From a virus, in the IMG/VR virus record IMGVR_UViG_3300010885_023630, positions 1-64,000 of that record: a DNA stretch of 64,000 nucleotides; one strand, written 5' to 3'. Under the pieces are notes generated by a model. The model had not been told where the DNA came from, searched no databases, and saw nothing but the letters and a program-made list of their open reading frames with translations. Numbering within the stretch: the stretch's first letter is position 1; each line of letters begins with the position of its first letter. This document shows positions 49,430-57,831 of the stretch, piece after piece. Both the position numbers and the translations under genes were made by a program.

Positions 49430-50265
49430 GCGAAAAAACTTGCGTAATTAAAATCCAACGGAACATCGTATGCGTGTTCACATTTAGTACACTTTGCGTT
49501 AACAGGTTTAACACTAGCAGATTGGTTAATTACAGTTAAACGCTTTTGTATTTCTTTCATTACCTTGTAGTCAGACATATCAAAGTATTCTTTGATAAAC
49601 GCAGGGTCCGTAACAACTACACCTTCTTCTGTTGTGATTGAGCGTGTGCTACTGGCGCAAATTTCAATGTTTAAATCCACTAACTTTTTTAAGTATGCGT
49701 CGGATTTTGATTTCTTTTCTTCGTCTGGGATAGCGTCGTCGGTAACTGTGCGTAATATTTGCTGTTCTGTAAAAGCAATTTGATTTACGCGATTAACTTC
49801 AAAATATGGTTGTGGGCGTAGTACAATTTTTAAACCGTCGAACTCAACTGGGGTTTCATAATCGGGCATGGCAATTTGATCTACTAGACTGCTTAATGCT
49901 ACACCAAACCTGTTGTCTTCTTCACAAGCAGGACAAACACTATCAAATTCCATTTCAGCGCCGTAACTGGCGATGCGTATGTTTAGCAAAATAACGTCTA
50001 CGTCGATACTAGGCATTGACCACGCATCTTTAATGTTTGGGCAACAGCTTTGTATAACATCGACTACACCTTGTCCGTTCATTAGTGCGTCTGGTGTACG
50101 AATAGTAATTTCGTCACGAGCTGTCATTGGATACACAGGAATTTCCCCAGTAACTGGTAAGTCTAAACTACCCTCGGGCCAGAATCTGCCGTTTGATGGT
50201 AGTTTAATATAAGTTGCTGGCTGTCTAAAGTGTTTGAACAGCGGATTATTTGGTTTTTGTTCCAT
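49426..50265 (-). CDS. 26: Baseplate hub assembly protein gp26
   Basis: 279 residues (T4: 208). It matches the T4 baseplate family: KLPSNGRFWPEGSLDLPVTGEIPVYPMTARDEITIRTPDALMNG (motifs LPSNGRFW and MTARDE, about residues 20-65), a CPAC pair at about residue 113, QPYFEVNR in the middle and a second pair CTKC about 20 residues from the C-terminus; the four Cys could bind zinc. Needed for assembling the central hub of the baseplate. It is transcribed divergently from the tape measure gene, with a TAAATA-type promoter (50302-50309) on the minus strand. Confidence 0.85.
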   Translation of the reverse strand: MEQKPNNPLFKHFRQPATYIKLPSNGRFWPEGSLDLPVTGEIPVYPMTARDEITIRTPDALMNGQGVVDVIQSCCPNIKDAWSMPSIDVDVILLNIRIASYGAEMEFDSVCPACEEDNRFGVALSSLVDQIAMPDYETPVEFDGLKIVLRPQPYFEVNRVNQIAFTEQQILRTVTDDAIPDEEKKSKSDAYLKKLVDLNIEICASSTRSITTEEGVVVTDPAFIKEYFDMSDYKVMKEIQKRLTVINQSASVKPVNAKCTKCEHAYDVPLDFNYASFFA

Positions 50266-50275
50266 TTTTTTATCC

Positions 50276-50283
50276 CATAAATA
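50276..50283 (+). promoter_or_regulatory. Late promoter-like CATAAATA of the tape measure gene
   Basis: CATAAATA on the plus strand, 38 bases before the ATG at 50321. It faces the minus-strand site at 50302-50309; the two transcripts would overlap by a few bases. Confidence 0.65.
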
Positions 50284-50301
50284 TAATTGAAGGTTACTGT
50301 A

Positions 50302-50309
50302 TATTTACC
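50302..50309 (-). promoter_or_regulatory. 26: Late promoter-like GGTAAATA of gp26
   Basis: Minus-strand GGTAAATA, 37 bases before the gp26 ATG at 50265. Same octamer as at 37897, 52909 and 62016. Confidence 0.68.
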
Positions 50310-50320
50310 GGTAAAAAACC

Positions 50321-52903
50321 ATGTCAGAAAATAACGAAGATCCACAAGACGCCGCTAGACGCAACGAAAATCTCAGAGACTATAACAAGCTCATGGGCGA
50401 TTTTATACGCGACCTAGAGGATCGCATGACGCTTGAGGAAAAACAAGCACGTCAACTTAAAAGTACACAAGAACGTTTTAAGGATTTAGATGCAGCCTTA
50501 AAGACAGGCCAACGTAAAACTATTGACCTTACAAAAGATTTTAGAAGTCTACAAGCGGCCATTAACCAGCTGGAAGACGGAGCTGAAAAACAAGCATTAC
50601 AACAAAAACTTGATGTAGATGCCGCCAAAGCTCGTAGAGCAGTAGTAACTAAAGCCGCTATAGATACAGCAGAAGCTGGAGCTAAAGCATTATACGGCGG
50701 AGCAGTTAATACAGCCAAGGCAGTATCACAAGCATACATGAGTAATGCTAGTGCGTTTACTACTGCTGGAGCAGTTATTAACGCAGGACTAGAAGCCAGT
50801 GCTCAAGCAGTTGGTGGTGCCACTGCTGCAATTGGTACCATGGCTGTTGGACTTGGCGCATTAGCTGGACCTGGTGGAGCAATTGCCGGAGCATTGGTTG
50901 CTGGTATATCTTCACTATTTGGATCAATTTATAAACAAAGTATTGACTTGGCAAAACAGGCCACTAGCTTGGCTGTGGCTGAAATGGAAAACACCATCAA
51001 GTCCTACACCACAGCCAGCAAGGCTGGAGCATTATTTGCCGACGGACTAACCGGATTGCGTAGAGCCGCCAAAGCCGCAGGATTAGATCAACAACAGTAT
51101 GCCAATGTGTTGGCACAAACAACTCCAATGTTGGCACAGTTTGGCGGAAGTGTTACACAGGGTGTAGCAAGATTTACTTCTATCAGCGGCATAATGAATA
51201 AACAGTTTGCCCCAGGGCTGTTAAAACTTGGATACAGCATAGATGAAATTGCTGCCGGTACTGCTGACTATTTGGGATTCTTGGGTCGTTACGATTTGGC
51301 CAAAGGAAAAACAGACGCTCAGTTAGCCACAGAGAGCGACAAGTATCTGACCAACTTAAAAGCTATTAGTGCGTACACAGGCGAGCAGGCAGGGCAGGCT
51401 AAAAAACGTGCCGAGGCAGAACTTGATCAGATGGCAGTGCAGGCCCGGTTACAAGACATAGCAAGAGCGTCCGGACAGAGTCTGTCAGAAGTCAACATAA
51501 AATACGAAAACTTATTAAAAACATTTGGTCCCGGTAGTGAAAAAATTGCCAGCCAGATGCTAACTCTAGGAACAACTACAGGTGATTTGGCTATAGTTAC
51601 AGCACAAGTTCCAGCATATATGGAGCTGATGCAAAAATCTCAAGAGTTACTGTCTAATAAAAATATTGATCAAAGTGCAGTAATAACAGAAATAACAAAA
51701 TTACAAAAACAATATGCTCCATTAATACAAGAACAAACAATAGCAACTGGTAGAAGCATTGGTATTGCCAATCAAGCAAACGCATCATACGGTGAAGTTA
51801 ATCGAACCATTGGCGGAATAAACAGAGATTCTAATAAATGGGGCAAAGCCACAGCTACCGCAATTGAGGATGCTAAGAAAACTAAAACTACTCAAGATAC
51901 GCTAACAAAGGAGTATGTTGAGGCTACCATTGAATTTCAAAAGATGCGTCTTGAAATTCAAGCTAAGTTAACCCCGGCTATTACAGGATTTGCAAAAGTA
52001 ACAAAAGATGTTATTATAGAATTAGAAAAAATAATAGCAAAAATGCCAGGCATGGCTGAAATGATGCTTCCGGAACCAGGTGCAGCAGTTGTGTCTGGTG
52101 ACGCAGTTATAGAAAAATACGACAAAGATAAAAATGCCCCGGGTAGACCCAAAGACTGGGATAAGATGAGCTCGGAAGATAAACGGCATATTGGGGAAGC
52201 TCACGCTGGCGTCGAAACACAGCAGAATGGTTTAGCACAAAAAAATCTACGACAAAAAGCTAGAGCTACTGCCAACCTGGCAAAAAGGGATAACACCGAT
52301 AAAGAAGGATTTATTTCTAAATTGCCGGGGCTGAACTACCCTGAAGATAAAGTTGGAAAAGGTATACAAGCATCACTGTATGATCTTTTATTAACACCTC
52401 CTTTATTTGGCAGACAACTTACTAGTTTATATCGAGCCGGGGATACTGGAGCACACGGACAAGGTAAAGGCGCAGATGTTTCTATTATGGGTCTTGACGG
52501 TCAACCTATGTCAGCAAAAGCTATTTCGGACTTGGTAATGCAAATTAAATCAGCAGGTGCTGTTAAAGTATTTGCGGAATCCAAACCAAATGATCAAGAA
52601 TGGTTGGATTCAATTTCCGCTGTCCCCGGGGGATTGGGAGCGTCTGGTATATTAGCTAACCCAGGCGCAACCGGTCGTCATATTCACTTAGAAGCCAAGA
52701 AATTTGGTGGACAAATGGGAGCCAATGACACTACCATTGTTGGCGAATCTGGTCCGGAGATTATTTCGGGTGCGGGTGTAGCAACATCTACAGCAAGTAC
52801 AAGTGCGGTGTTTGCTGAACTTAATCGAAATATGAAAGAATTGGTTGAGGTATCTAAAGATAATCGAGATTATTCGAAAAAGATCTTACAAGCTACCGCA
52901 TAA
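50321..52903 (+). CDS. Tail tape measure protein with C-terminal M15-like peptidase domain
   Basis: 860 residues (T4 gp29: 590). An N-terminal coiled coil (about 1-105) is followed by long Ala/Gly-rich hydrophobic segments (about 110-215; AIGTMAVGLGALAGPGGAIAGALVAGISSLFG) and helical repeats to about 590, as expected of a tape measure that fills the tube. From about residue 680, SLYRAGDTGAHGQGKGADVS has the HxxGxxxD pattern and GRHIHLE (about 786) the paired histidines of zinc M15/hedgehog-type peptidases that cut peptidoglycan stem peptides. So the protein probably also opens the cell wall during DNA entry. Near the end are GESGPEI and a coiled coil. Position next to gp26 agrees with T4 order. 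Confidence 0.8.
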   Translation: MSENNEDPQDAARRNENLRDYNKLMGDFIRDLEDRMTLEEKQARQLKSTQERFKDLDAALKTGQRKTIDLTKDFRSLQAAINQLEDGAEKQALQQKLDVDAAKARRAVVTKAAIDTAEAGAKALYGGAVNTAKAVSQAYMSNASAFTTAGAVINAGLEASAQAVGGATAAIGTMAVGLGALAGPGGAIAGALVAGISSLFGSIYKQSIDLAKQATSLAVAEMENTIKSYTTASKAGALFADGLTGLRRAAKAAGLDQQQYANVLAQTTPMLAQFGGSVTQGVARFTSISGIMNKQFAPGLLKLGYSIDEIAAGTADYLGFLGRYDLAKGKTDAQLATESDKYLTNLKAISAYTGEQAGQAKKRAEAELDQMAVQARLQDIARASGQSLSEVNIKYENLLKTFGPGSEKIASQMLTLGTTTGDLAIVTAQVPAYMELMQKSQELLSNKNIDQSAVITEITKLQKQYAPLIQEQTIATGRSIGIANQANASYGEVNRTIGGINRDSNKWGKATATAIEDAKKTKTTQDTLTKEYVEATIEFQKMRLEIQAKLTPAITGFAKVTKDVIIELEKIIAKMPGMAEMMLPEPGAAVVSGDAVIEKYDKDKNAPGRPKDWDKMSSEDKRHIGEAHAGVETQQNGLAQKNLRQKARATANLAKRDNTDKEGFISKLPGLNYPEDKVGKGIQASLYDLLLTPPLFGRQLTSLYRAGDTGAHGQGKGADVSIMGLDGQPMSAKAISDLVMQIKSAGAVKVFAESKPNDQEWLDSISAVPGGLGASGILANPGATGRHIHLEAKKFGGQMGANDTTIVGESGPEIISGAGVATSTASTSAVFAELNRNMKELVEVSKDNRDYSKKILQATA

Positions 52904-52908
52904 CATAC

Positions 52909-52916
52909 GGTAAATA
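52909..52916 (+). promoter_or_regulatory. 20: Late promoter-like GGTAAATA of the portal gene
   Basis: GGTAAATATA on the plus strand, 21 bases before the portal ATG at 52937. Confidence 0.65.
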
Positions 52917-52936
52917 TAGCATAACAGAGAACATCT

Positions 52937-54634
52937 ATGGCCGGTTGGAAAAAATACTTTAAAACTAGTAACTTACCTAGCAACATTAGTCCCCTAGGCG
53001 GCGGTCGTGCGCCTGATCCTGGATATCGCAATTATCAGAGTCAGTTGCCTGAAGTTTATACAGGGCAACCAAATCGTGTTGAGCGTTACAATCAATATGA
53101 ACAAATGGACATGGATTCAGAAGTAAATGCCGCATTAGATATTTTGGCAGAATTCTGTACTCAAAAGAATGTTGAAAATCACACAGCGTTTACTGTTAAG
53201 TTTAAAGACACACCAAGCGACAACGAAGTTAAGATTATTAAAGAACAGCTACAACAATGGGTAGCACTCAACGAATTTAACAAACGTATCTTTAAAATTG
53301 TACGTAATGTATTCAAATATGGTGATCAGGTGTTTATCCGTGACCCAGAAAACTTTAAACTATACTGGACAGAAATGTCTAAGGTTACCAAAGTTATTGT
53401 TAACGAAGGCGAAGGTAAAAAGCCCGAACAGTATTTGATCAAAGATTTAAACCCTAACTTTCAAAACTTAACAGTTACAGCAGTGGCTACAACAGACACT
53501 TATACGAATCACCCACAGGTTGGTGGTCCAAGTGGTAGCTATACACAACCACAAAGCCCGTTTGGTGGTGGTAGCCGTTTTAGCCATGCCAAGAACGAAG
53601 CGGCTATCAATGCCGAACACGTAATTCATGTATCGTTAACTGAAGGCCTAGATGTATATTGGCCATTTGGTAACTCAGTATTAGAAAACATCTTTAAAGT
53701 ATTCAAACAAAAAGAGCTGTTGGAAGATAGTATCATTATATATCGTGTACAACGTGCTCCGGAACGTCGTATCTTTAAGATTGATGTGGGCAACATGCCA
53801 AGTCATATGGCCATGGCATTTGTTGAACGCATTAAAAATGAAATTCACCAACGCCGTATTCCTACACAAACAGGTAACGGACAAGGCAATATGATGGATG
53901 CTACATACAATCCGTTAAGTACAAACGAAGATTACTTCTTCCCAACTACAGCAGACGGACGTGGAAGTAGCGTTGATGTGTTACCGGGTGGCGCTAACCT
54001 GGGTGAAATTACAGACTTGCGCTTCTTTACCAACAAGTTGTTCCGTGGTTTGCGTATTCCAAGTAGCTATTTGCCTACCACAGCAGAAGATGGCACAGCT
54101 GCCTATACAGACGGTCGTGTTGGTACAGCACTGATACAAGAATGGCGCTTTAATCAATATTGCCAACGTTTACAAAGTTTAATTGCTGACAAGTTAGACG
54201 CAGAGTTTAAATTGTTTATGCGTTGGAGAGGTTTCAACATTGATAGTAGTTTGTTTGAATTGTCATTCAATGAGCCACAAAACTTTGCCCAATATCGTCA
54301 AGCAGACATTGATGCCGCACGTATTGGTACATTTACACAGCTAGAACCATATGCGTTTTTAAGCAAACGTTTCTTAATGAAACGTTATTTGGGAATGACC
54401 GAGCAAGAAATTAGTGAAAATGAAACAATGTGGGCCGAAGAGCGTGGCGATAATGAATTATCACAACCCGGTGCTGCAAACCCACGTAGCGTGGGCATTA
54501 GCCCAGGCGGCATTGATGCTGACTTAGAAGGACTGGCTCCAGATGTAGGCGCTGAAGACGGTGGTGTAGGTGGTGCTCCGGAATCTGTTGCTCCGGGAGC
54601 CGCAGGTGCAGTTGGCGCAACGCCAGCACTTTAA
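52937..54634 (+). CDS. 20: Portal vertex protein gp20
   Basis: 565 residues (T4: 524). Family elements: LPEVYTGQPNRVERYNQYEQMDMDSEVNAALDILAEFCTQ (motif YEQMDMDSEVNAALD, about residues 52-70), NVFKYGDQVFIRDP, IIYRVQRAPERRIFKIDVGNMP (RAPERR), DYFFPTTADGRGSSVDVLPGG, RFFTNKLFRGLRIPSSYLP, and a C-terminal low-complexity Gly/Pro/Ala tail. It forms the dodecameric ring at the capsid vertex through which DNA is packed and to which the neck attaches. First gene of the head operon (20, prohead core, 21, 22, 23). Confidence 0.96.
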   Translation: MAGWKKYFKTSNLPSNISPLGGGRAPDPGYRNYQSQLPEVYTGQPNRVERYNQYEQMDMDSEVNAALDILAEFCTQKNVENHTAFTVKFKDTPSDNEVKIIKEQLQQWVALNEFNKRIFKIVRNVFKYGDQVFIRDPENFKLYWTEMSKVTKVIVNEGEGKKPEQYLIKDLNPNFQNLTVTAVATTDTYTNHPQVGGPSGSYTQPQSPFGGGSRFSHAKNEAAINAEHVIHVSLTEGLDVYWPFGNSVLENIFKVFKQKELLEDSIIIYRVQRAPERRIFKIDVGNMPSHMAMAFVERIKNEIHQRRIPTQTGNGQGNMMDATYNPLSTNEDYFFPTTADGRGSSVDVLPGGANLGEITDLRFFTNKLFRGLRIPSSYLPTTAEDGTAAYTDGRVGTALIQEWRFNQYCQRLQSLIADKLDAEFKLFMRWRGFNIDSSLFELSFNEPQNFAQYRQADIDAARIGTFTQLEPYAFLSKRFLMKRYLGMTEQEISENETMWAEERGDNELSQPGAANPRSVGISPGGIDADLEGLAPDVGAEDGGVGGAPESVAPGAAGAVGATPAL

Positions 54635-54657
54635 TTTAAAAAAGGTTAAATAGTACT

Positions 54658-54879
54658 ATGTTTATAGCAGAATTATTTAACCCAGCACCAAAAGGTTATC
54701 AGGATGAAAAAGCGGACCAAAGTACGCTTCGGATGTCTGACAGCCGTAAGACACGTTTGACTTTAGCACATTTAAATCAGCTTAGACAATCACATGATGT
54801 TCGTAAACTAGAACACGAAAAGAAATTAGAAGCAGTAGCAAAACAATACGCACCGGCCCCAGAAGCTGGTCCAATGTAA
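54658..54879 (+). CDS. Small prohead core protein candidate (gp67 position)
   Basis: 73 residues, charged and helical (LAHLNQLRQSHDVRKLEHEKKLEAVAKQYAP), starting MFIAELF. In T4 small prohead core proteins gp67 and gp68 lie between the portal and protease genes; this protein has the right place and size (gp67 is about 80 residues). An FIAELF start recurs in such proteins in aquatic T4-like phages (recollection, unverified). Function inferred from position. Confidence 0.65.
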   Translation: MFIAELFNPAPKGYQDEKADQSTLRMSDSRKTRLTLAHLNQLRQSHDVRKLEHEKKLEAVAKQYAPAPEAGPM

Positions 54880-54954
54880 AAACTAGTAAATCGCTAGTTA
54901 TTCCTTTAAAATCCTTCAAAATATACCCATTTAACCTTTATATACGTAGTTTTG

Positions 54955-54962
54955 TGTAAATA
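54955..54962 (+). promoter_or_regulatory. Late promoter-like TGTAAATA
   Basis: Plus-strand TGTAAATA, 31 bases before the ATG at 54994, with AAGGAG in between. Confidence 0.5.
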
Positions 54963-54993
54963 ACATTACAAAGCCACTTTATAAGGAGTTCAT

Positions 54994-56022
54994 ATGAACA
55001 AGTTTGAGAAATTAATTGAATACATCATTAATGATGAAGATCAAAAAGCTCGTGAATTATTTCACGATATCGTAGTAGAAAAATCCCGCGACATTTATGA
55101 ATCTATCATGGACGAAGAGTCTATGGAAGAAACAGTACAAGGTCACGACAATGTTGAAAGCATGGTTGACGAAGTTCAAGCCGATGAAGAAGCAATGGGC
55201 GAAGAAGAAGATCAGCCAGAAGACGAATTTACTCTTGATGGCGATGACGATCAAGACGGCAACCCCGACGGTGCGTTCCCAGCAGATACAGGTACAGAAG
55301 ATGGCCCAGAACATGCTGAAATCGAAGACCAAGTAATGAATATTGATGCTAAGTTAGACGAGCTATTAGCTAAGTTTGACGAAATCATGGGCGAGCCAGC
55401 TGAAGAACCAGCACAAGAACCAGCACAAGAACCAGCACAAGATCCAGCAATGATGGAAGGCGAACAACCAGACTGGTTAAAAGCCAACAAAGGTAAAAAA
55501 GGTTCATCGGCTGAAGATGACAAAGAAGATGACGAAGAAGATGACAAGCCTAAAAAGACTGAAGAATCTCGTACTAACAGATCTACTTCTGAATTAATGC
55601 GCGAATATGTTGACCGCATTGGTGATATCTACGGTGGAGCAGGTGATGCTAATGAAGGCGACGCAGTTGGCGCAGCCGGTAAAAAGACTTCTGTAAACAC
55701 AAAGTACACAGGTAAGCAAGATGGTCCAGACTTTGGTGGTAACCCAGTTAAAACTGGTGGCCAAACAGCTAACCAAGATGGTACAAGTCCAACAAAAGCA
55801 AGTAACGAATACAACAAAGGCCAAGGCGAAATCAAATCTGGTAACGTAAATGTTCCAGGTGGTAAAGCTGGTACACCTAAGTCAACTGGTGACAGTTACG
55901 AAAAAGGTGGCGATAGCCAAGGTAACCCAACTGGTAAAATGACCGGTACAGGTGCTAAGAGCGAAAAGCAAGGCGAAAAAAATACTAAGAGTACGCTAGT
56001 ACCGAACTCTGGTAAGAAGTAA
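54994..56022 (+). CDS. Acidic prohead core/internal protein candidate (gp68 position)
   Basis: 342 residues. N-terminal helix FEKLIEYIINDEDQKARELFHDIVVEKSRDIYESIMDEE (about residues 4-42) resembles prohead core proteins; then a very acidic stretch (about 43-120), a Pro/Glu repeat in which EPAQ occurs three times, encoded by three perfect 12-base copies at 55405-55440, an Asp/Glu/Lys block, and a Gly/Asn/Lys-rich, apparently disordered C-terminal half ending NSGKK. Acidic, disordered scaffold components are typical substrates of the prohead protease encoded next. AAGGAG precedes the ATG. Confidence 0.65.
   Translation: MNKFEKLIEYIINDEDQKARELFHDIVVEKSRDIYESIMDEESMEETVQGHDNVESMVDEVQADEEAMGEEEDQPEDEFTLDGDDDQDGNPDGAFPADTGTEDGPEHAEIEDQVMNIDAKLDELLAKFDEIMGEPAEEPAQEPAQEPAQDPAMMEGEQPDWLKANKGKKGSSAEDDKEDDEEDDKPKKTEESRTNRSTSELMREYVDRIGDIYGGAGDANEGDAVGAAGKKTSVNTKYTGKQDGPDFGGNPVKTGGQTANQDGTSPTKASNEYNKGQGEIKSGNVNVPGGKAGTPKSTGDSYEKGGDSQGNPTGKMTGTGAKSEKQGEKNTKSTLVPNSGKK
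55405..55440 (+). repeat. Three tandem copies of GAACCAGCACAA
   Basis: Perfect 12-base direct repeats at 55405-55416, 55417-55428 and 55429-55440, coding for EPAQ in the acidic prohead protein. A site prone to length change by slippage. Confidence 0.9.
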
Positions 56023-56040
56023 TAAGATAGGGAACATAAA

Positions 56041-56679
56041 ATGGCTTTGTACCTAGCTGAGAACCTAACATTTGACCGTGCGAACATCAAGGTTATTACC
56101 GAAGATAACGCAGCCGGAAATGGTAAGGATCTCTATATGGAAGGGATATTCATAGAGGGAGGCGTTAAAAACGCTAACCAACGTGTTTATCCCGTTCACG
56201 AAATTGAAAAGGCTGTTTCCTCTATCAACGAACAACTATCAGAGGGCTATAGCGTCTTAGGCGAAATAGATCACCCAGATGATTTAAAAATCAACTTAGA
56301 CCGTGTAAGTCACATGATTACTAAAATGTGGATGGACGGTCCTTGTGGTTACGGAAAATTAAAAGTATTACCTACCCCAATGGGCGAACTAGCAAAAGCT
56401 ATGATTACATCCGGCGTCAAGCTAGGTGTTAGCTCACGTGGATCAGGTGAAGTAAACGAAAGTAGTGGACATGTTAGTGGTTTTGAAATCATTACCGTGG
56501 ACATTGTGGCCCAACCCAGTGCCCCTCATGCTTATCCTAAAGCCATCTATGAAGGCTTGATGAATATGCGTGGTGGTGCTAAGGTATTTGAAACGGCAAG
56601 TGAAGCCGCTCAAGATCAAAAAGTACAGAAGTACCTGAAACAAGGCATTACAGCCTTAATCAAAGAATTAAAACTATAG
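56041..56679 (+). CDS. 21: Prohead core protease gp21
   Basis: 212 residues, as in T4 gp21. Serine protease of the prohead protease family: catalytic His in GEIDHPDD (H78), catalytic Ser in KLGVSSRGSGE (S131 or S132), then FEIITVDIVAQPSAP, the conserved strand with Asp near the active site. It cleaves scaffold and capsid precursors during head maturation. It lies between the prohead core genes and scaffold gp22, 18 bases after the former, with AGGGAAC as ribosome site. Confidence 0.95.
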   Translation: MALYLAENLTFDRANIKVITEDNAAGNGKDLYMEGIFIEGGVKNANQRVYPVHEIEKAVSSINEQLSEGYSVLGEIDHPDDLKINLDRVSHMITKMWMDGPCGYGKLKVLPTPMGELAKAMITSGVKLGVSSRGSGEVNESSGHVSGFEIITVDIVAQPSAPHAYPKAIYEGLMNMRGGAKVFETASEAAQDQKVQKYLKQGITALIKELKL

Positions 56680-56691
56680 GAGAAATATCCA

Positions 56692-57807
56692 ATGTTAGAT
56701 GCTATCAAACCATTGTTGGATAACGGAATTATTAACGAGGAAACTCGTACTGCTATTTCCGAAGCTTGGGAAGCTCGTCTTTCTGAAGCCAAGGAACAAG
56801 TACGTGCTGAACTACGTGAAGAATTTGCACAACGTTATTCACATGACAAACAAGTTATGGTTGAAGCTCTGGACAAAATGGTAACTGAGTCTCTCACTGT
56901 TGAACTACAAGAGTTCGCAGACGAAAAACAACAATTAGCTGAAGACCGTGTTAAGTTTAAAACACACATGGTTGAAAGCGCAGGCAAGTTCAACAATTTC
57001 ATGGTAACAAAATTATCAGAAGAAATTAAAGAACTACGTGCTGATCGTAAGACGTACGAGAATGCTATTAGCAAACTTGAACAGTTTACAATCCGCGCCT
57101 TAGCAGAAGAAATTAAAGAATTTGAAACCGACAAACGTGCTGTAGTGGAAACTAAAGTTCGTTTAGTTGCTGAAGGTAAAGCTAAACTAGCCGAACTACA
57201 AGCCAAATTTGTTAAACAGTCTGCTGAAGCTGTTAAAGAGGCCGTAACCAGTTCGTTAGAGTCAGAACTGACTCAACTAAAAGAAGATATCCAAATTGCT
57301 CGCGAGAACATGTTTGGTCGTCGTCTATTTGAAGCATTTGCTACCGAATTCGCTGGTACTCATTTAAATGAGAACAAGCAGATTCGCGAGTTACAAGCTA
57401 CTGTAGCTAAAGTAACTGATAAATTGTCTGAAGCAGTATCAGCAATTGAAGACAAGCAAGCTCTAGTTGAGACAAAAGAAAAAGAAATACGTATTATAAA
57501 GGAATCCGCAGAACGCAAAGATAAACTTAGCGAAATGTTAAAACCTTTGAATAAAGAGAAGTCAGCAATCATGCGTGACCTACTCGAATCAGTGCAGACA
57601 GATAAGTTACAATCTGCATATGAGAAGTATCTACCAGCCGTGTTGAACAATTCTTCTGTTGTTACAGTAGCTCCAAAAGCTACAGTATTAACAGAAAGTC
57701 GTACAACAGTAACTGGTGATAAAACTGCTAAAACTGCCGTTGAAGTTGCACAGACAGAAGAAGGTTCTAATGTCTATGAAATCAAACGTTTAGCAGGGCT
57801 TAAGTGA
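56692..57807 (+). CDS. 22: Prohead scaffold protein gp22
   Basis: 371 residues (T4: 269), almost entirely charged alpha-helix with heptads over about residues 25-290 (repeated EIKEL, EEIKEFETDKRAVVETK). It starts MLDAIKPLLDNGIINEETRTAISEAWE, a pattern typical of gp22 in related phages. It forms the internal core on which gp23 assembles and is then degraded by gp21. AGGAGAAAT precedes the ATG. Gene order 21-22-23 is exactly that of T4. Confidence 0.9.
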   Translation: MLDAIKPLLDNGIINEETRTAISEAWEARLSEAKEQVRAELREEFAQRYSHDKQVMVEALDKMVTESLTVELQEFADEKQQLAEDRVKFKTHMVESAGKFNNFMVTKLSEEIKELRADRKTYENAISKLEQFTIRALAEEIKEFETDKRAVVETKVRLVAEGKAKLAELQAKFVKQSAEAVKEAVTSSLESELTQLKEDIQIARENMFGRRLFEAFATEFAGTHLNENKQIRELQATVAKVTDKLSEAVSAIEDKQALVETKEKEIRIIKESAERKDKLSEMLKPLNKEKSAIMRDLLESVQTDKLQSAYEKYLPAVLNNSSVVTVAPKATVLTESRTTVTGDKTAKTAVEVAQTEEGSNVYEIKRLAGLK

Positions 57808-57831
57808 CTTAACCCTTAAAGGAAAAAGAAA

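Noticed and set aside
54881-54899. AACTAG/CTAGTT hairpin after the small prohead gene as a terminator
   Set aside because: Only 6 bp, AT-rich and not followed by a proper T run.
55405-55440. Short tandem repeats as a CRISPR array
   Set aside because: Contiguous 12-base units without spacers, in frame inside an acidic coding region.
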